Positions 31,923 through 41,170 are shown, counted from the stretch's first letter. The stretch is DNA of 64,000 bases from Streptomyces griseorubiginosus (GCF_001514195.1 NZ_KQ948744.1:248001-312000); one strand, 5' to 3'. Made by a program: numbers and translations. The notes: generated from the letters alone by a model not told the origin.

Positions 31923-32456
31923 CTACAGGCTGGGGTCCACGTTCCATGCCTCGGGCAGATCGCCGCCGCAGAAGACGCAGACGAAGTAGTCCTCGCGCAC
32001 GATGTTGTGCTCCTGGCAGTCGGGGCACCGTCGGAACACCACTTCATGGGTGAAGCCGGAGGGGCGGCCGAGTCCCGCACGGTCCAGGGCGCGAGCGACC
32101 CCGGGCCAGGAGGTGACGTCCGGGCAGTAACCGGTGGACTGGTTGCTGACCTCGCTCACCGTCCACCGCACCGCCCCTCGCGCGAACTCGCGCACGAAGC
32201 CCATCTCGCCTGCGCTCAGCACCACGGCACCGCCGGCGCAGGCCACATGCTCGCTGCGTCGTGGTGCCAGCCGGAGCACGCCGTCCGTGCCGACCACGTA
32301 GGTGAAGGGTTCTGCCAGCTCCGCAGCCGATCGCTCGGCGACCCAGTCGCCGAACTCGGCCGCCGAGCCGACCCGGCGCCCGCCATCGCCGTGCCGGACC
32401 CCGGCCTTCAGCTCGGCAGGTCCGACGTACCGGTAACTCCGCTCCCGCGCGCCCAC
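31923..32456 (-). CDS. Hypothetical protein with C-terminal zinc ribbon
   Basis: This 177-residue protein begins at a GTG at 32456 (VGARERSYRYVGPAELKAG), 14 nt after the SIS gene stop, with GAAGG upstream, so the two are probably co-transcribed. The C-terminus carries a clear zinc ribbon: CPDC about residue 147 and CVFCGGDLPEAWN about residue 161. The middle contains VVLSAGEMGFVREFARGAVRWTVSEV. I recognise no wider family. The zinc ribbon suggests nucleic-acid or protein binding (inference). The neighbouring dmdR1 and SIS genes give no functional hint. Confidence 0.75.
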   Translation of the reverse strand: MGARERSYRYVGPAELKAGVRHGDGGRRVGSAAEFGDWVAERSAAELAEPFTYVVGTDGVLRLAPRRSEHVACAGGAVVLSAGEMGFVREFARGAVRWTVSEVSNQSTGYCPDVTSWPGVARALDRAGLGRPSGFTHEVVFRRCPDCQEHNIVREDYFVCVFCGGDLPEAWNVDPSL

Positions 32457-32470
32457 GTCCGACCCGGCCT

Positions 32471-33247
32471 TCAGCGCCGGTAGAAGATCCGGTCCCCGTA
32501 CTCCTCGAAGACCCGGTCGTTCCACTCCAGGCCGCCGTCCACGTTGCCCGAGCGCAGCAGCGGGGGGTCGATGCCGCGGGCCGTGAGGGCGGCCGCCGTC
32601 GTGGCCATGACCGCCTGGAGCAGGGCCGAGGTCACCACCGTGGAGGCCGGGGCGAAGGGGGCCGGGACGGCGTCCAGGGTGAGTTCCGCGTCGCCGACCG
32701 AGATCTTGGAGTCGAGGACGACGTCGCAGTGGTCCTTGAGGAAGGTGCCCGAGCTGTGGCGAGGCTTCGTCGCGGTGGTGTAGGCGAGGGACGTGACGCC
32801 GATGACCTTCACGCCGAGGGAGCGCGCGGTCAGGGCCATCTCCACGGGGAGCGCGTTGCGGCCGGACAGGGAGATGATCACCAGGGCGTCGCCCGCGCGG
32901 AGCGGGGAGCAGTCCAGGACCGCGCTCGCGAGGCCGTCCACCCGTTCCAGCGCGGAGCCGAGCGTGGCGGGCATGACGTCGACGCCCACCACCCCCGGCA
33001 CGGTGAGCAGGTTCATGAGGGCGAGCCCGCCGGCCCGGTAGACCAGGTCCTGCGCGGCGAGCGAGGAGTGCCCCGCGCCGAAGGCGAAGAGGCGGCCCCC
33101 GTCGGCGACGGTGTCGGCGAGCAGCTCACCGGCGGCCGCGACGGACTCGCCCTCCTCGTCCCGGACCCGTTCCAGGAGTCCGATCGCGGCGTCGAAGAAC
33201 CGTCCGGACAGTGTGCCGTGGCCGCCCGCGGAGCCCGTGCCGCCCAT
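32471..33247 (-). CDS. SIS-domain sugar-phosphate-binding protein
   Basis: This 258-residue protein has a SIS fold: LFAFGAGHSSLAAQDLVYRAGGLA (about residues 53-76), DALVIISLSGRNALPVEMALTAR (about 118-140) and VIGVTSLAY. It belongs to the UPF0309-like group and has conserved neighbours in Streptomyces beside dmdR1, which is divergent. SIS proteins are isomerases or effector-binding domains for phosphosugars; no catalytic specificity is visible. The first 12 residues are Gly-rich and the true start may be slightly internal. Confidence 0.88.
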   Translation of the reverse strand: MGGTGSAGGHGTLSGRFFDAAIGLLERVRDEEGESVAAAGELLADTVADGGRLFAFGAGHSSLAAQDLVYRAGGLALMNLLTVPGVVGVDVMPATLGSALERVDGLASAVLDCSPLRAGDALVIISLSGRNALPVEMALTARSLGVKVIGVTSLAYTTATKPRHSSGTFLKDHCDVVLDSKISVGDAELTLDAVPAPFAPASTVVTSALLQAVMATTAAALTARGIDPPLLRSGNVDGGLEWNDRVFEEYGDRIFYRR

Positions 33248-33301
33248 GCCTCATCCACCCTTCGTCGCCGTGTCGCGGATCACCGTGCGGTCTGGACCAG
33301 T

Positions 33302-33437
33302 GGGATGTCAATACGGCCCGCGCGGGATGTCGTACGGTCCGGGCGGGAGGTCGGCACGGCGCGGGTGAGGGGTCGGTAGGGCCCGCGTGCGATGTCGGCA
33401 CGGCCCGCGTGCGGTTTTGTCGGCACGGCCGGATCCC
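33302..33437. repeat. Degenerate 22-24 bp repeats in the SIS/dmdR1 intergenic region
   Basis: About six imperfect copies of a GATGTCGGCACGGCCCGCGT-like unit fill the 316-nt divergent interval (33248-33563). They leave roughly 120 nt before dmdR1 for its promoter. No gene is visible here. Confidence 0.6.
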
Positions 33438-33563
33438 GTTCGCCGCGGCCCGGTCTCACCGGCGCGGCACGCTTGTCAGTGGTATCCGGCAGAATTGAGG
33501 CCAGGGCCAGCGCACGCGCCGGGAAGCCGTCGTGCTTCCGGCAGATCTCATCGAGGGGCACGT

Positions 33564-34256
33564 ATGTCCGGACTGATCGACACCACGGAGATGTATCTCC
33601 GCACCATCCTCGAGCTGGAGGAGGAAGGTGTGGTCCCCATGCGCGCCCGGATCGCCGAGCGGCTGGACCAGAGCGGGCCCACGGTGAGCCAGACCGTGGC
33701 GCGGATGGAGCGTGACGGCCTGGTGTCCGTCGCCACCGACCGGCACCTGGAGCTGACGGACGAGGGCCGCCGGCTGGCCACGCGCGTGATGCGCAAGCAC
33801 CGTCTCGCGGAGTGTCTGCTGGTCGACGTGATCGGCCTGGAGTGGGAGCAGGTCCACGCGGAGGCGTGTCGCTGGGAGCACGTGATGAGCGAGGCGGTGG
33901 AGCGCCGGGTGCTGGAGCTGCTGCGCCACCCGACCGAGTCGCCGTACGGCAACCCGATCCCGGGCCTGGAGGAGCTGGGCGAGAAGGACGGCGCCGACCC
34001 CTTCCTGGACGAGGGCATGGTCTCGCTGGCCGAGCTGGACCCGGGTGTCGACGGCAAGACGGTCGTCGTACGGCGTATCGGCGAGCCCATCCAGACGGAC
34101 GCGCAGCTGATGTACACGCTGCGCCGCGCGGGTGTGCAGCCCGGTTCGGTGGTGAGCGTGACGGAGTCGGCCGGCGGGGTGCTGGTGGGCAGCGGCGGGG
34201 AGGCGGCCGAGCTGGAGTCGGACGTCGCCTCGCATGTGTTCGTGGCCAAGCGCTGA
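33564..34256 (+). CDS. dmdR1: DtxR/IdeR-family iron-dependent repressor
   Basis: This 230-residue protein has an N-terminal winged helix (MYLRTILELEEEGVVPMRARIAERL; DQSGPTVSQTVARMERDGLV). The metal sites of the family are all present: Met10-type in TTEMYL, His and Glu in KHRLAE, and the His/Cys/Glu/His set in VHAEACRWEHVMSE. A C-terminal FeoA/SH3-like domain follows (VVVRRIGEPIQTDAQLMYTL to the end). With Fe2+ bound it should repress siderophore and iron-uptake genes. Length and sequence match Streptomyces DmdR1. No iron box was found upstream of the gene itself. A 233-codon open frame lies exactly antisense to it (see findings). Confidence 0.94.
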   Translation: MSGLIDTTEMYLRTILELEEEGVVPMRARIAERLDQSGPTVSQTVARMERDGLVSVATDRHLELTDEGRRLATRVMRKHRLAECLLVDVIGLEWEQVHAEACRWEHVMSEAVERRVLELLRHPTESPYGNPIPGLEELGEKDGADPFLDEGMVSLAELDPGVDGKTVVVRRIGEPIQTDAQLMYTLRRAGVQPGSVVSVTESAGGVLVGSGGEAAELESDVASHVFVAKR

Positions 34257-34461
34257 GCGGGACCGGGTCAACTTCCAGGCTCTGCCGGGTAATTGTGGTC
34301 TCGGTTGGGGTTTCCCCGGACCGGTGCCCGGCGCCGTCCGCGGCCTCGTCGATCCGGGATTCACTGTGCGGAATCGCAGCGCTTCGACGCTTCCCGTGCG
34401 AGGCTGTCGCGTGAGGCATATGACCTGAGGGGGCGGGCGGATGTGCCGTAGACATGGGGAT

Positions 34462-34489
34462 GGCCCCGGCACCTTGCGGCGCCGGGGCC
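34462..34489 (+). terminator. Hairpin in the dmdR1 downstream region
   Basis: There is a perfect 9-bp stem (34462-34470 with 34481-34489) and a 10-nt loop, about 205 nt after dmdR1. It may end the dmdR1 transcript or a small RNA. The rest of the 34257-34778 gap has no recognisable gene. Confidence 0.6.
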
Positions 34490-34655
34490 TGTCCTCCCCT
34501 GTGCTGACCCGGAGCCCCGAGCTCCCAGGGTCATTCCCGTCGGACCGATGTCCCCGAGCGGTCCGCCTCCCGCTGCAAATCTCCCCTCGGCCGCGGCGAT
34601 CATTCCTTGAGGGCGGTCACTCGAACGAGGGGTGTTGTCGCGCGAGAACCCATTT

Positions 34656-34671
34656 TCGAATACGCATTCGA
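34656..34671. promoter_or_regulatory. SOS-box-like palindrome at a -10 box
   Basis: TCGAATACGCATTCGA is a perfect 6-4-6 palindrome ending on a -10-like GATAGT (34670-34675), about 108 nt before the alpha/beta hydrolase start. It resembles the actinobacterial LexA box TCGAAC-N4-GTTCGA with one symmetric base change per arm. Confidence 0.5.
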
Positions 34672-34778
34672 TAGTCTGCGAGTGACGGGGCGCGCGTGGC
34701 GTGCGCTGCACAGATGTACGACAGGACAGCGGCGGACAGGACAGACACCACAGGCACGGCAGGCCAAGGGGGGTGCCG

Positions 34779-35726
34779 ATGGCGCGGCGCATCGACGTGA
34801 CCGGGGCGGGCGGCGTACGTCTCGCCGCCTGGGAGTTCGGAGATCCTCCCAAGAGCGATCCGACGGACCCGACCGACCCGGCGAAGGCCGCCTCCCCACC
34901 CCCGGAGAAACGATCACCCGGGGTCCTCTTACTCCACGGCCTGATGGGCCGCGCCTCCCACTGGGCGTCCACCGCCCGCTGGCTCTCCGAGCGGTACCGG
35001 GCCGTCGCGCTCGACCAGCGCGGTCACGGCCAGAGCGACAAGCCCCCTCGGGCCGCCTTCACCCGCGACGCGTACGTCGAGGACGCCGAGGCCGCCCTCG
35101 AACAGCTCGACCTCGCCCCCGTCGTCCTCATCGGCCACGCCATGGGCGCCCTGACCGCCTGGCAGCTCGCCGCCCGCCGCCCCGACCTGGTCCGCGCAGT
35201 GATCATCTGCGACATGCGGGCCTCCGCCCTCGGCGCCGCCTCGCAACGGGAGTGGGGCGAGTGGTTCAAGGCCTGGCCGGTGCCCTTCGCCACCCTCGCC
35301 GACGTACGCAAGTGGTTCGGCGAGGACGACCCCTGGGTCGAGCGGCCCAACCCGGCGCGCGGCGAGTTCTACGCCGAGGTGATGGCCGAGTCCCCCGACG
35401 GCTGGCGCCCCGTCTTCGAACCCGAGCAGATGCTCCAGTCCCGCGAGACCTGGGTCTACGACGCCCACTGGGAGGAACTCGCGCAGGTCAGGTGCCCCAC
35501 GCTGGTCGTCCGCGGCCTGGACGGCGAACTGGGCCGCGCCGAGGCCCAGGAGATGGTCCGCGTCCTGCCCCGTGGCCGCTACGCCGAGGTCGCCGACGCC
35601 GGCCACCTCGTGCACTACGACCAGCCGGAGGCGTGGCGGGCCGCGATAGAGCCGTTCCTGGACGGACTGGAGGGCCTGGAGGGCCTGGAGGGCCTGGAGT
35701 CTCCGGACGGCACGGAAAGCGACTGA
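34779..35726 (+). CDS. Alpha/beta hydrolase
   Basis: This 315-residue cytoplasmic hydrolase has the oxyanion segment LLLHGLMGRASHW (about residue 49) and the nucleophile elbow VVLIGHAMGALTAW, in which the usual Ser is replaced by Ala (GHAMG instead of GHSMG). The acid is in LVVRGLDGELG and the His in VADAGHLVHYD. The missing nucleophile suggests a non-hydrolytic or altered activity, unless another Ser serves. A Leu-Glu-Gly repeat (9-bp units, 35667-35699) lies near the C-terminus. The ATG at 34779 follows AAGGGGGG. Confidence 0.85.
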   Translation: MARRIDVTGAGGVRLAAWEFGDPPKSDPTDPTDPAKAASPPPEKRSPGVLLLHGLMGRASHWASTARWLSERYRAVALDQRGHGQSDKPPRAAFTRDAYVEDAEAALEQLDLAPVVLIGHAMGALTAWQLAARRPDLVRAVIICDMRASALGAASQREWGEWFKAWPVPFATLADVRKWFGEDDPWVERPNPARGEFYAEVMAESPDGWRPVFEPEQMLQSRETWVYDAHWEELAQVRCPTLVVRGLDGELGRAEAQEMVRVLPRGRYAEVADAGHLVHYDQPEAWRAAIEPFLDGLEGLEGLEGLESPDGTESD

Positions 35727-36136
35727 CACCCTGGACGGGTGGGTGCAAAGGGGCGGCTCGGGCACCTGAGCCGCTCCCCGCGCTCGGGGCGGCCCGCCGC
35801 AACCGGAGCCCGCGCCGGGTCGGACCCCTCCGTACGGCAGGGCATGCGCCCCTCCCCGCGCCCCGCGAACCACCGCGACACCGGCCCCGGTCACCCAGCC
35901 CGCGGTCGGCGCCTTCAGCCGGGCAGCGGGCCCCCGGGGCGGCGCCCTCACCCGGCCACCCGGCCCCTCGGCGGCGCCTTCAGCCGGGCAGCAGGCCTCC
36001 TGGCGGCGCCCTCACCCGGTCACCCAGCCCCGTGCAGCGCCCCTCACCCGGTAACCCAGCCCCGCGCCCCCACCCGCCATCGACCCAGCGGCGCGCTCAC
36101 CCCGGTCACCCGCCCCGGCTCGGCGCCCCCATCCGC
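35727..36136. repeat. Non-coding interval with a 65-bp tandem repeat
   Basis: This 410-nt gap lies between convergent genes. A 65-bp unit beginning GGCGCCTTCAGCCGGGCAG occurs at 35908 and 35973, followed by shorter degenerate CTCACCCGGTCACCCAGCCC units to about 36130. Strand composition is strongly C-biased. There is no gene. Confidence 0.65.
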
Positions 36137-37855
36137 TCACCCCTTGCTGACCGCCGCAAGGATCTCCGGCAGCTGCCGTGCCGTGCGCGGGGCCGCCAGG
36201 CGCAGACCCGCGACCGTGATCATCCCGCCGTACACCGCCCCCACCGGCAGTAGCACCCAGCTCCACTCGTCGCCGCCCGCGCTGACGTTGGCCCAGATGG
36301 CCAGGGCGATCACCGGCGCGCAGAGCAGCGCGGCCGAGACCATGCCGCCGACCACGGCGGCCGCGGCGAGCCCCGACTGTCCCGGGGCCACGTTCTTGTA
36401 GCCCTCCTGCGGGATCGAGTACGGGAAACGCGCCGACGTCCACGCCCCGGTCGCCAGCATCGCGCCGAGCAGCGCGAAGGACATGCCGAGCACCTCGGGC
36501 AGCTTCGGCCAGTCACCGATCAGCGCGGTCGTCACCACGGTGACGAGGGTGGCGTACGGCAGGGTGATCACCAGCAGTGCCAGCGCACGCGCGCGCAGCT
36601 CGACGTAGGCGTCCCGCGTGGAGGAGATGGTGAGCGCGACCATCCAGAACGCCGAGGTGTCCTGCCCGAACTGGTTGTACATCTGCACACCGAGCATCCC
36701 GGCGGCGAAGCAGGAGAAGTAGATCGACCCGGTGCCCTGGAGTGCGTTGAACACCGGCACGATCAGTCCGATGGCCAGCGAGGTCACCCACGCGGCCTTG
36801 GTCTTGGGGTCGCGCCACACATAGCGCAGGCTGCGTTCCATCACGGTGCCGGTGCGCCCGCCGGGCAGCAGCCGCGCGAGCCCGGTCGAGGTCCGCTCCT
36901 TGGCGGCCCCCTGGGCGGACGGCAGGGTGGAGCCGTCGGGCGAGGTCATCAGCCGGGTGAGGTGACGCGACCAGAGGGCGAGCAGACCCGCCAACGCGGC
37001 GGCGGACAGGGCGAGTTGCAGGACGGCGGTGCCGTACGAACCCTCACTCGCCGAGTGGACCGCCCCGATCGCCGAGGCGGGCGGGATCCAGCCCAGCACC
37101 TCGGCCGGCCCGTCCAGCTGCCCGAGACCGCCCGAACCGAGGCGCTGGGCGCCGAAGTTGACGACCTGCGCGCCGACCGCGACGACCAGTCCGCTCAGCA
37201 CCGCCAGATCGCGGCCCTTGCGACTGCTCAGCAGCCGGAGGTTGGCCGCGGCGACCGCCCGTGCGAGGGCCACGCACACCAGCAGCGCGAGCGGCACGGC
37301 GAGTACGGAGAGGACGTACGCCGTCCCGCCGTGCGCGACGGCGACCACCGAGCCGACGAGCACGCAGAGCGTGAACACCGGCCCGATGCCGACCAGGGAG
37401 GCCACGAGCAGCGCCCGCACCAGGGGCCGCGGCCGCAGCGGCAGCATCACCAGCCGGGTGGGGTCCAGGGTCTCGTCGCCGCCGGGGAAGAACAGCGGCA
37501 TCACGGCCCATCCGACCGCGAGGACGGCGACCAGCGGGACGGCGACGGACTCCGCGTGCGCGTTGCCGCGCAGAGCGACCAGTCCGAGCAACTGGAGGGC
37601 CGAGAAGAGCAGCACGGCGACGGCCGAGCCGATCCAGGCGGCCCGTCGCCCGCCGGACTGCCGCAGACCGTTGCGCAGCAGGGACAGCTTCAGCCGTACG
37701 ACGACCGGGGTGACGTCCTGCGCCACGGGGCGCGAAACCGGAACCCGGCCCGGACCCTGCCCCGAGACCAGGCCCGGACCCTGATCCGCAACCTGACCCG
37801 TACCCGGAGCGCCCTCGCCCGCAGTACCCCCGCCCGCAGAGCCGGCCGCCGTCAT
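36137..37855 (-). CDS. ABC-2-type transporter permease
   Basis: This 572-residue protein has about 12-14 hydrophobic helices. The start is an ATG at 37855 that overlaps the ATPase stop by 4 nt. A long Gly/Pro-rich cytoplasmic N-terminus (about 45 residues) precedes VTPVVVRLKLSLLRNGLRQS and the first helix. SIYFSCFAAGMLGVQMYNQFGQD and the C-terminal PVGAVYGGMITVAGLRLA are typical of Streptomyces permeases paired with a single ATPase. It forms an exporter with the upstream gene. The substrate is unknown. Confidence 0.9.
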   Translation of the reverse strand: MTAAGSAGGGTAGEGAPGTGQVADQGPGLVSGQGPGRVPVSRPVAQDVTPVVVRLKLSLLRNGLRQSGGRRAAWIGSAVAVLLFSALQLLGLVALRGNAHAESVAVPLVAVLAVGWAVMPLFFPGGDETLDPTRLVMLPLRPRPLVRALLVASLVGIGPVFTLCVLVGSVVAVAHGGTAYVLSVLAVPLALLVCVALARAVAAANLRLLSSRKGRDLAVLSGLVVAVGAQVVNFGAQRLGSGGLGQLDGPAEVLGWIPPASAIGAVHSASEGSYGTAVLQLALSAAALAGLLALWSRHLTRLMTSPDGSTLPSAQGAAKERTSTGLARLLPGGRTGTVMERSLRYVWRDPKTKAAWVTSLAIGLIVPVFNALQGTGSIYFSCFAAGMLGVQMYNQFGQDTSAFWMVALTISSTRDAYVELRARALALLVITLPYATLVTVVTTALIGDWPKLPEVLGMSFALLGAMLATGAWTSARFPYSIPQEGYKNVAPGQSGLAAAAVVGGMVSAALLCAPVIALAIWANVSAGGDEWSWVLLPVGAVYGGMITVAGLRLAAPRTARQLPEILAAVSKG

Positions 37856-38622
37856 CGGGCCCCGCCGCCCAGCCAGTCGAGGTTCGCCCCGGCGTCCTGC
37901 CCCTGCGCGCCCACGAGTTCGAGGAACGCCCGCTGGAGGGAGGGCGCGGCACCGCGCACCTCGTCGAGCGGACCGTGCGCGCGGATGCGGCCGGCGGCCA
38001 TGACGGCCACCCAGTCGCACAGGGACTCCACGAGCTCCATCACGTGTGAGGAGAAGACGACGGTGGCGCCGGAGCCGGTGTACCGCTCCAGCACCCCGCG
38101 GATGGTCTGCGCCGAGACCGGGTCGACCCCCTCGAAGGGCTCGTCGAGGAACAGCACTTCGGGATTGTGGAGCAGGGCGGCCGCGAGCCCGATCTTCTTC
38201 CGCATCCCGGTCGAGTAGTCCACGACCAGCTTGTGCTGGGCCCCCGCGAGGTCCAGCACGTCGAGCAGCTGCGAGGCCCGCCGGTCCACCTCACCCCCGG
38301 GCAGCCCCCGCAACCGCCCGGAGTAGGCGAGCAGTTCCCGCCCGGAGAGCCGCTCGAACAGCCGCAGTCCCTCGGGCAGCACCCCGATCCGGGCCTTCAC
38401 CGCGACCGGGTCCCGCCACACGTCGTGCCCGACGACGGAGACGGACCCCTGATCGGGCCGCAGGAGCCCGGTCACCATGGAGAGAGTCGTGGTCTTCCCG
38501 GCCCCGTTGGGTCCGACGAGCCCGATGAACTTCCCTGCGGGAAGCTCAAGATCGATCCCGGCTACGGCAACCTGCTGCCCGAACCGCTTCCAGAGCCCCC
38601 GCACACTCACAGCCGACGTCAT
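37852..38622 (-). CDS. ABC transporter ATP-binding protein
   Basis: This 256-residue ATPase has Walker A GPNGAGKTTTLSM (about residue 37), an atypical signature YSTGMRKKIGLAAALL (about 141), Walker B VLFLDEPFEGVDP (about 160) and the switch His in VVFSSHVMEL (about 195). The signature STGMRKK is common in exporters of the ABC-2 group. It is translationally coupled to the permease downstream. Confidence 0.94.
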   Translation of the reverse strand: MTSAVSVRGLWKRFGQQVAVAGIDLELPAGKFIGLVGPNGAGKTTTLSMVTGLLRPDQGSVSVVGHDVWRDPVAVKARIGVLPEGLRLFERLSGRELLAYSGRLRGLPGGEVDRRASQLLDVLDLAGAQHKLVVDYSTGMRKKIGLAAALLHNPEVLFLDEPFEGVDPVSAQTIRGVLERYTGSGATVVFSSHVMELVESLCDWVAVMAAGRIRAHGPLDEVRGAAPSLQRAFLELVGAQGQDAGANLDWLGGGAR

Positions 38623-38646
38623 GGACGCCCACTCTAGGCGTGCGTC

Positions 38647-39324
38647 TCACCTGTCCCGACCGCACGCGTAGGCGAGCGGGGAGATCAGCTCCTCGGCGTC
38701 CGGCAGCCAGCGGTTCGCGGCGGTGGGACGGCAGGCCCACTGCACGGCTCCGGACGAGCCGTACCGGGTCGGGGGAGCGGCGACGAACGACCCCTCGCCC
38801 AGCACCACGAGGTCGAGGGACGAGGGAGCCCACCCCAGCCGGCGCACGAGGTCCGGCACCTTCGCCGTCGCGCCCGGCAGCACGAAGAAGTGCATCCGGC
38901 GGTCGGGCGTCAGCGTCACGGGACCGAGGGTCAGCTCCATGCGCTCCATGCGGGCCAGCGCGAGGAAGCCGGCCGTGTCCCGGACGGAGATCGCGTCGAA
39001 GGTCCGCCCCGTCGGCAGCAGGATCGACGCCGCCGGCTGCTTCTGCCACATCCGGCGCGCGACGGTCGCACTGCCCGTGGCCTGCGTCGCCCAGTCCTCG
39101 CGCGAGGGGTGCGCCCCGGGGGCGGCGCACGCGGTGTCGCCGCAGGAGCAGCGCTGCACCCCGTCGACTGCTTCCAGCCAGGTGCCGGGAAAGACGTCCC
39201 AGTGGCGCTCCTCGGCGTATCGTACGGCTGTCTCCAGCAGCGATTCCCCGCGCTGCTTCGGAATCTGAGCGGCCTCGGGGCCCGCGATCGTCTCTTCCAC
39301 GCTCAACACAACTCCCGCGCCCAC
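38647..39324 (-). CDS. Bifunctional DNA primase/polymerase (prim-pol) domain protein
   Basis: This 225-residue protein has a prim-pol N-terminal-like domain: LLETAVRYAEERHWDVFPGTW (about residue 29), a small cysteine cluster CSCGDTACAAPGAHP (about residue 58), and SILLPTGRTFDAISV (about 98). Such stand-alone domains are frequent in Streptomyces and their role in replication or repair is not known. The catalytic acidic pair of active prim-pols is not obvious here. The start is a GTG at 39324 (VGAGVVLSVEETIAG); an internal GTG seven codons later is possible. Confidence 0.85.
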   Translation of the reverse strand: MGAGVVLSVEETIAGPEAAQIPKQRGESLLETAVRYAEERHWDVFPGTWLEAVDGVQRCSCGDTACAAPGAHPSREDWATQATGSATVARRMWQKQPAASILLPTGRTFDAISVRDTAGFLALARMERMELTLGPVTLTPDRRMHFFVLPGATAKVPDLVRRLGWAPSSLDLVVLGEGSFVAAPPTRYGSSGAVQWACRPTAANRWLPDAEELISPLAYACGRDR

Positions 39325-39615
39325 CTCGGGTTACGGCTGTAGCGCGCGCGGGGGAGGAGCATTGATTCGGCATCTGGGGCGCATGGATGCACGTGTGGGG
39401 GCGCGCGGGAGGGGCCGGGGCGTGAGCTGGGTAGCCACGAACGGGGCAGGCTTCCGCCTTTACCCCGGCAATCCTCGCATGCCTCGCATTTTAGCTGTCT
39501 CTGCGGGGCATTGATCTTCACGGCCGGATCCTTTCGTTCACACCGACGGGGCCCGGGAGTGGAAGACACGTCAACTCGGTGCGTGGGCAGGCACCGCAGC
39601 CACAGGGGGTACGCC

Positions 39616-41001
39616 ATGGCCGCAAGGCCACTTGTCGCGCGGCAGCCGAACGAACGGCTGCAAGCGCTCATCCAGGAGGCGGGGTGCTCGAACGCCGGGC
39701 TCGCCCGCCGGGTCAACATGTGCGGTGCCGAGCACGGCCTCGACCTGCGCTACGACAAGACGTCCGTGGCCCGTTGGCTACGGGGACAGCAGCCGCGGGG
39801 CAAGGCGCCCGCGATCATCGCGGAGGCGCTCGGGCGCAAGCTCGGCCGTACGGTCACGATCGACGAGATCGGCATGGCCAACGGCAAGAACCTCGCCTCC
39901 GGCGTCGGTCTCCAGTTCTCGCCGACGGTACTGGGCGCCATCGAGCAGGTGTGTGAGCTGTGGCGCAGTGACGTGGGGCGCCGGGACTTCCTGTCCGGCT
40001 CCTCGGTCGCCGCGTCCGCGCTGGTCGAGCCGAGCCGGGACTGGCTGATCTCCTCACCCGACGCACAGGTGGCACGCCAGGCGGGCCCGCGGGTGGGCCA
40101 GTCCGACGTGGCGGCCGTGCGAGCGATGACCCAGGCCCTCGTCGACCTCGACCACCAGTACGGCAGCGGGCACGTCCGCCCGGTCGTCGTGCACTACCTC
40201 AACAGCGTGGTCTCCGGGCTGCTCGCGGGCTCGTACCGGGAGGCCGTCGGGCGCGACCTGTTCGCCGCGCTGGCCCGACTGACCGAGCTCGCCGGGTACA
40301 TGGCGATCGACACCGGTCAACCGGGCCTGGCCCAGCGGTACTACATCCAGGCGCTGCGGCTCGCGCAGGCGGCCGGCGACCGCGGATACGGCGGCTATGT
40401 GCTCGCCGCGTCCATGAGCCACCTCGCCGCACAGCTCGGGAACCCGCGCGAGATCGCCCAGTTGGCGCGGGCGGCGCAGGAAGGGGCGCGGGGCCGGGTG
40501 ACACCGCGCGCGGAGGCCATGTTCCTCGCGGCGGAGGCGCGCGGGCACGCGCTCATGGGTGACGTGCGCGCGACCCAGGCGGCGTCGGCGCGGGCCGTGA
40601 CCGCGCTGGAGGCGGCGGATCCCTCCTCGGGCGACGACCCGGCGTGGATCGCGCACTTCGACGAGGCCTATCTGGCCGACGAGTTGGCACACTGCCACCG
40701 TGACCTCGGCCAGGCCGACGCGGCGGCGCGGTGTGCCCAGGAGTCCCTGGACGGGCTCCCGGAGAACAAGGCGCGCCGCAGGGCGATCGGTTACGTCCTG
40801 CTCGCCACCGCGCAGGTGCAGCAGCGCGAGATCGAGCAGGCCTGCAACACCGGCCTGAAAGCGGTGGAGTTGCTGGAGACCGTCCGCTCCAACCGGGGTG
40901 CGGAGTACCTCGACGACTTCCAGCAGCGCCTGGAGCCGTTCCGGGACGAGGCCGTCGTCCGGGAGTTCGGGGCCCGGCTCGACCTTCAGGCGGCCGCATA
41001 G
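39616..41001 (+). CDS. NsdA-like regulator: HTH-like N-terminus plus TPR-type repeats
   Basis: This 461-residue protein begins MAARPLVARQPNERLQALIQ. The first 80 residues include AGLARRVNMCGAEHGLDLRYDKTSVARWLRG, which resembles an XRE-type helix-turn-helix. The rest is helical and TPR-like (LDHQYGSGHVRPVVVHYL; GYMAIDTGQPGLAQRYYIQAL; ADELAHCHRDLGQADAAARCA). This architecture belongs to the NsdA-type family, of which NsdA represses sporulation and antibiotic production in S. coelicolor. It is probably a paralogue; DNA binding is inferred. The ATG at 39616 follows AGGGGG. Confidence 0.85.
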   Translation: MAARPLVARQPNERLQALIQEAGCSNAGLARRVNMCGAEHGLDLRYDKTSVARWLRGQQPRGKAPAIIAEALGRKLGRTVTIDEIGMANGKNLASGVGLQFSPTVLGAIEQVCELWRSDVGRRDFLSGSSVAASALVEPSRDWLISSPDAQVARQAGPRVGQSDVAAVRAMTQALVDLDHQYGSGHVRPVVVHYLNSVVSGLLAGSYREAVGRDLFAALARLTELAGYMAIDTGQPGLAQRYYIQALRLAQAAGDRGYGGYVLAASMSHLAAQLGNPREIAQLARAAQEGARGRVTPRAEAMFLAAEARGHALMGDVRATQAASARAVTALEAADPSSGDDPAWIAHFDEAYLADELAHCHRDLGQADAAARCAQESLDGLPENKARRRAIGYVLLATAQVQQREIEQACNTGLKAVELLETVRSNRGAEYLDDFQQRLEPFRDEAVVREFGARLDLQAAA

Positions 41002-41170
41002 GGAGGACGAGTACAGCGGTCAAGGGCCCGGAATCGTCACACGATCACCGGAGAACTGTTACTGCGGTCACAGGGGCGCAGGTCACGTCCTGTGCTACGT
41101 GGCACCGGGCTCGGGGGACCCGGTAGCGTTACACGACGATTCCGAAGTTCCCCCATAAGTAGGAGTCCCG

